DNA from: Belliella alkalica | GTDB lineage: Bacteria; Bacteroidota; Bacteroidia; Cytophagales; Cyclobacteriaceae | Direction of reading: 5' to 3' | Length of the DNA stretch: 55,415 bases | Assembly (NCBI RefSeq): GCF_022549785.1 | Contig: NZ_JAKZGO010000024.1 | Location: 1-55,415 of the forward strand | Shown here: piece after piece, positions 51,730 to 55,415 of the stretch | Layout of the letters: each line of letters opens with the position of its first letter | How positions within the stretch are numbered: the stretch's first letter is position 1 | Made by a program: the position numbers and the translations under genes | The notes under the pieces: generated by a model | Databases searched by the model: none | The model's input: only the letters and a program-made list of their open reading frames with translations | What the model was told of the DNA's origin: nothing

Positions 51730-53349
51730 TTATTCAAAGGTTTTGAACTTTATCTCAATTTCTGGATCTTTTGGTTCTTTGATTTCATCATCTTCAAAAG
51801 TAATGATCTGTTCAAGTCGCCCATTCATATTGAAGTATCTCCATACTCCTTCTTTTTTACCATCTACCATTTCACCTTCGGATGCGACTCTTCCATTTTC
51901 ATGATAATAAGACCATTTACCTTCAGGCTTTCCGCTTTTATAGCTTCCTTCAGATTCTTTTTTACCATTTATATAATATGTGATTCTGGTTCCATTCCCA
52001 TCTTTTAAGGTGCCTTTATCAAGAGTTTTGGATCCATTGTAAGTAAAATAATCGCCTAGATTCATCAATCTTCCATTACTCCAGTATTCTTCTTGGGTGA
52101 GTTGTTTATTGTCATAAAACAATCCCCATTTACCTTCTTCAAAACCTAGGAAGTAACTTCCCACTGATTTCAACTGACCCCCATCATAATAATAGAACCA
52201 TTGGCCATTCTCTGAGCCTAAGCTATACTCTCCCTCAGCTATTAATATTCCGATTTTATTAAAATACTTCCAAAGTCCTGATTTAAGGTCGTTTTTATAT
52301 TCCCCAATAGAATACAATTTCCCATCAGGAAAGTAATTTTTCCAAAGACCATCTTTTACTCCGCCTTTGTACTGACCTTCTACTGACACAGATCCATTGG
52401 AATGGTTTTCTATATAATCTCCAACAGGAACTCCTAGTTCGTATGTTTTCTTTTTGGATAAATTTCTATTAGGGAAGTATTCTTCCCAAGTGCCTACTGG
52501 AATATCATTTTCGTATTTTTCTATCCTAGCAGTTCTTTTGTTTTCATAATAGTATTTCCACTCTCCAGTCTTATTTCCTCTATCATCATAGTATTCTTCC
52601 GACTCTAGTGTCTTTGTTCCGGGGAAGTATGAAAGCCATTTGCCAACTTTTCTTCCTTTATCAAACTGACCTTCCTGCCAAATCATCTTGTTGTTAGCAA
52701 ATCTTTTAAAAGAACCGTCAGGCTTTCCATTTACATAATTTATTTCTACCATCATTGTACCATCATAATCATATTCCATGTATGGGCCTTCCAGAAATCC
52801 ATTTTTATAGGTTTCTTTGATGGCTATGGCAGCTGGGCGAACGTTGAAATAGGTGATCCAAACTCCGTCTTTCTTCCCGTTGACGTATTGACCCTCCATT
52901 CTTTCTATGTTTGGGTTAAAATTTGTCGCTTGGCTTGTTTTTGGATAATACTCTTTATACGGTCCCACAGGTATGCTATCCTGAAATACCAATTCAATTT
53001 TCAAATTTCCAAAAATATCATACTCTCTATAAGAACCATTGAGTTTATCAAGCTTATATTCAGCTTCTAAGCGTTTTATTTTACCATCATGGTAGGCAAT
53101 TGTTTTGCCATCCCTTTTGCCATTAGTAAAATTTGATGTTTGAATCAGGATTCTTTTTTTGGGGTTTTCAAATTTCCACAATCCATCCATTTTATTGTCT
53201 TTCATCAACCCTGTTCCCACAAAAGTGGAATCTGAATTATATAGGGTGACAACATTGGAATTGCTTTGGGCAAAAAGAGAAAACGGTAGGGTTATAAGGA
53301 GCAAACAGCCAAGTATATATTTCATAAAATCTGATTTCATTTTTTCCAT
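51730..53349 (-). CDS. Exported MORN/YwqK-type repeat protein
   Basis: The ATG at 53349 gives a 539-residue protein with a signal peptide after a short basic start (MKYILGCLLL, cut after LFAQ) and about 18 MORN-like repeats of G-x-W-x-x-Y-F-x-x-G type, for example KDGVWITYF, KVGKWLSYFPG, KSGLWKYFNKIG and PEGKWSYYHENG. The frame opens five codons earlier at a TTG, which I do not favour. These repeats stack as a long beta-sheet solenoid that may bind envelope lipids or proteins. Similar repeats occur in proteins annotated as YwqK-type antitoxins, but toxin-antitoxin function is not implied here. Confidence 0.88.
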   Translation of the reverse strand: MEKMKSDFMKYILGCLLLITLPFSLFAQSNSNVVTLYNSDSTFVGTGLMKDNKMDGLWKFENPKKRILIQTSNFTNGKRDGKTIAYHDGKIKRLEAEYKLDKLNGSYREYDIFGNLKIELVFQDSIPVGPYKEYYPKTSQATNFNPNIERMEGQYVNGKKDGVWITYFNVRPAAIAIKETYKNGFLEGPYMEYDYDGTMMVEINYVNGKPDGSFKRFANNKMIWQEGQFDKGRKVGKWLSYFPGTKTLESEEYYDDRGNKTGEWKYYYENKRTARIEKYENDIPVGTWEEYFPNRNLSKKKTYELGVPVGDYIENHSNGSVSVEGQYKGGVKDGLWKNYFPDGKLYSIGEYKNDLKSGLWKYFNKIGILIAEGEYSLGSENGQWFYYYDGGQLKSVGSYFLGFEEGKWGLFYDNKQLTQEEYWSNGRLMNLGDYFTYNGSKTLDKGTLKDGNGTRITYYINGKKESEGSYKSGKPEGKWSYYHENGRVASEGEMVDGKKEGVWRYFNMNGRLEQIITFEDDEIKEPKDPEIEIKFKTFE

Positions 53350-53510
53350 TTTACTTTTGAGCAATGTTGATTATTGAGACCATTGAAATAAAGGAGGTCA
53401 AAAGTAATGCTAAAACATTCATTTCAATAATTCGATTAATTATTACGCAATTGATTTGATTCGGTTCTAATTTACTTCAATTTACCTTATATTTAAAAGA
53501 ATACCCTGTA

Positions 53511-54065
53511 TTATTTGTCCAAGATGAATTTGATTTTTTCCAATAAATCGAACTTTAGATTTTCAACAGATTGGTTATATGGGATTTTGTTAAATATTAA
53601 AAGACCATCAAATTCTTTTATGTGATTGATTAAATTGATTGAGTCAAGAGTCTGATTTGAGGATAGTATTTCCTTGTAATCGTAAGCATTTGAAGCTAAT
53701 CCAACATTGAATTCTTTGAATTTAATCTCAATATCTGTTTTATGATTTTCAGCTGTATTCTTCCCAAATTGAATCAAAATATACAAGCCATGACCCCACC
53801 AATTAAGAATTCTAATATTGTATCCATTATTTCGATCGAAATCTCTGAATATATCGAGAACTTGATAAGGACAGTTTTCAAGATTTATTCCTTGGGATAC
53901 TTTTGTTCCTTTTGAATTTACAAAAGCTTGAATTAATATCGATTGGGAAAATTGGTTAGCTATTTCTGTAAAGAGATTAAGAAAGATGTTTTTTTGTGCT
54001 TGTATATCTTCAAACAGTTTAATGTTTTTTATTAATTCAATATCAATCTTTTCAGATTCTTCCAT
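53511..54065 (-). CDS. Unknown protein co-transcribed with fabH
   Basis: The frame opens inside fabH, but I choose the ATG at 54065, one base after the fabH stop, giving a 184-residue protein. It begins MEESEKIDIELIKNIKLFED, is low in GC and is made of a helix followed by an alpha/beta domain with NGYNIRILNWWGHGLYILI. No known motif or membrane segment is seen and I do not recognise the family. Its tight link to fabH suggests shared expression; a role in lipid synthesis is only guesswork. Confidence 0.7.
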   Translation of the reverse strand: MEESEKIDIELIKNIKLFEDIQAQKNIFLNLFTEIANQFSQSILIQAFVNSKGTKVSQGINLENCPYQVLDIFRDFDRNNGYNIRILNWWGHGLYILIQFGKNTAENHKTDIEIKFKEFNVGLASNAYDYKEILSSNQTLDSINLINHIKEFDGLLIFNKIPYNQSVENLKFDLLEKIKFILDK

Positions 54066-54066
54066 C

Positions 54067-55065
54067 TTACCAATTGAGTATCGCAGATGCCCAAGTAAAT
54101 CCACTACCAAATGCGGCAAGTACTATCAAGTCTCCTTCTTTTAACCTGCCTTGTTCCCATGCTTGACTTAGTGCAATAGGGATGGTTCCGGCTGTTGTAT
54201 TGCCCAGCTTCATAATGTTATTAAATACCTTTTCATCACTCAAGCCCATTTTTTGTTGTATATAATTACTAATTCTCAAATTAGCTTGGTGAGGAACCAA
54301 GAGGTCTATTTCCGATTTGTCTTTGCCGTTTGCTTCTAATGCCTCATTTATAACTTCACTAAATCTCACCACAGCATGCTTGAAAACAGTATTTCCATTC
54401 ATAAACATCTTGAAACTTGATTCATTGACTATTTCAGGAGAAAGGCGGACTTCTCGACTACTACCGGGGTCTTTGAGATACAATTCCTCAGCATAATCTC
54501 CGTCGGCATGAAGATGTGTTGACAGTATGCCATTTTGGTCTTGGTCTACAGCTTGAAGGATTGCAGCGCCAGCACCATCCGCAAAGATTACTGCGCTTGA
54601 TCTTCCTTCATCTGATTTATCCAATGCTGATGATTGTATTTCGGCTCCAACTACCAGAATGTTTTTGTACATTCCTGTTTTTATAAATTGATCTGCAACA
54701 GATAGGGCATAGATAAAACCAGAACAGGCATTTCTAATATCTAGAGCAGGTTTTCCTTGTATTCCTAACTCTCGTTGTAGCAGAACTCCATTGCCCGGTA
54801 CAAAATAATCTGGTGTGATGGTCGCAAATACTATAAAATCTATCTCTTTTGCTTCTATTCCTGCTCTTTGGAGTGCCATTTTAGAAGCTGCTAATGACAT
54901 ACTTGTGACAGTGTCTTTGCCAGGGGTAAACCATCTCCTTTCTTCAATTCCAGTTCTTTCTACTATCCATTCATTATTTGTATTCATGATGGAAGATAAA
55001 TAGTCATTGGTGATAATTTGATCCGGTACATAGTGGCCAACACCTGTTATTCTGGATTTTTTCAT
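54067..55065 (-). CDS. fabH: 3-oxoacyl-ACP synthase III (FabH family)
   Basis: The ATG at 55065 (preferred to a TTG two codons upstream) gives 332 residues. The thiolase-fold catalytic triad is visible: Cys114 in RNACSGFIYAL, His in VPHQANLRI and Asn in LGNTTAGTIPIAL. The start motif SRITGVGHYVPDQIITND and the WIVERTGIEERRW stretch are typical of FabH. It would condense an acyl-CoA with malonyl-ACP to start fatty-acid chains. Bacteroidota have several FabH-like proteins, some in secondary pathways, so this copy may be the housekeeping one or a paralogue. A gene of unknown function follows one base after its stop. Confidence 0.92.
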   Translation of the reverse strand: MKKSRITGVGHYVPDQIITNDYLSSIMNTNNEWIVERTGIEERRWFTPGKDTVTSMSLAASKMALQRAGIEAKEIDFIVFATITPDYFVPGNGVLLQRELGIQGKPALDIRNACSGFIYALSVADQFIKTGMYKNILVVGAEIQSSALDKSDEGRSSAVIFADGAGAAILQAVDQDQNGILSTHLHADGDYAEELYLKDPGSSREVRLSPEIVNESSFKMFMNGNTVFKHAVVRFSEVINEALEANGKDKSEIDLLVPHQANLRISNYIQQKMGLSDEKVFNNIMKLGNTTAGTIPIALSQAWEQGRLKEGDLIVLAAFGSGFTWASAILNW

Positions 55066-55415
55066 AAACAATAAGTTTAAATTGGGTTTAATGCTTACTA
55101 AAATATAGTTTAAAATTCTTTACAAATATAATAGTGAAATAGCTTGAAGAATAATTTGTTTTGAAAAAGAGGGAGTAATTAACTTTTTTTAGATTGAGAA
55201 ACTATTCAGGCAGATTTGGTTTCTTTTGTTTTTACCTGTTTTTTGCCAATTGTGTTGAATAGTAAAATTGCAGATTACCCGACATGACTCCACTATCAGA
55301 ATATTTCTCGTTTAATCGGTAAATATTCTACAGCAACTTGTTTCTATGGTATAGGTCAAAGTTATCTATACTACTGCGCAAAAGCTATCGCAGCTGATTG
55401 AAATGAATTAAAATT
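55066..55415. other. Region upstream of fabH, right window edge
   Basis: No gene is recognised in these 350 nt. It contains the -7 box for fabH (55123-55130) and a small inverted repeat GAATATTT (55299-55306) / AAATATTC (55321-55328). The remaining sequence runs off the edge without a recognisable element. Confidence 0.5.
55123..55130 (-). promoter_or_regulatory. Putative -7 box for fabH
   Basis: On the minus strand the sequence is TATATTTG, matching TAnnTTTG, 57 nt before the ATG at 55065. The same octamer precedes the gamma carbonic anhydrase gene. Confidence 0.42.

Noticed and set aside
51730-53349. Toxin-antitoxin annotation for the MORN/YwqK-repeat protein
   Set aside because: The repeats match proteins labelled YwqK antitoxin, but this protein is exported and 539 residues long, and no toxin gene is adjacent.
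55299-55328. Inverted repeat near the right edge as a terminator
   Set aside because: Only 8 bp with a 14-nt loop, no T-run and no gene visible upstream on either strand.

Overview
The window looks like chromosomal DNA of a Bacteroidota bacterium, most likely order Cytophagales and close to the Cyclobacteriaceae (Algoriphagus/Belliella-like). The grounds are an AT-rich composition, many short lipoproteins, an Oar-type TonB-dependent receptor with an N-terminal carboxypeptidase-regulatory-like domain, YaiO, DUF4221, DUF4920, DUF6600 and Lacal_2735 families, and several promoters matching the Bacteroidota -7 box TAnnTTTG. The species call is inference. I see no rRNA, tRNA, CRISPR array or prophage. 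The only mobile DNA is the end of an IS66-type element at the left edge.

Layout. 1-250: truncated IS66 accessory gene and IS end. 413-3059: DUF4221-type lipoprotein plus an unrecognised secreted protein. 3079-6987: gamma carbonic anhydrase, YceI lipoprotein, then overlapping pabB and dinB. 7172-8859: Crp-type regulator overlapping an alpha/beta hydrolase. 8990-17571: large TonB-dependent receptor, divergent from a tetR-ABC-hlyD-tolC operon; a 15-bp palindrome lies between them. 17837-22331: collagen-like lipoprotein, MuiA-type protein and a Tat-exported Gfo/Idh/MocA oxidoreductase. 22638-25543: alanine/sodium symporter and glycerate kinase, converging on a GNAT acetyltransferase. 25666-29108: S41 protease, FtsE-like ATPase with a small partner, and fructose-6-phosphate aldolase. 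29487-32651: AsmA-like protein. 32864-34377: NlpC/P60 peptidase plus a monooxygenase-fold protein. 34459-38885: three tandem amidohydrolase paralogues. 39125-44984: receiver-domain protein, HEAT protein, processive glycosyltransferase, YaiO barrel and an unknown membrane-anchored protein. 44981-49827: LTA-synthase-type enzyme, lipid-methyltransferase-like protein, DUF3253, MsrA, DUF4920, CxxCH lipoprotein and a small protein. 49889-55065: DUF6600-like protein, Lacal_2735 protein, MORN-repeat protein, unknown protein and FabH.

The strongest candidate for an undescribed system is 39125-44984. Its five genes are tightly packed and mirror the logic of synthase-dependent exopolysaccharide secretion: a PgaC-like inner-membrane polymerase, a TPR plus beta-barrel outer-membrane protein, a periplasmic anchored protein of unknown fold, a membrane HEAT scaffold and a phospho-receiver switch. 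A second point of interest is the tetR-ABC-hlyD-tolC exporter. Its ATPase keeps Walker A but has lost the consensus residues at the Q-loop, signature, catalytic carboxylate and H-loop. A third is the amidohydrolase trio, where the middle protein has intact metal ligands and both flanking paralogues have lost them.
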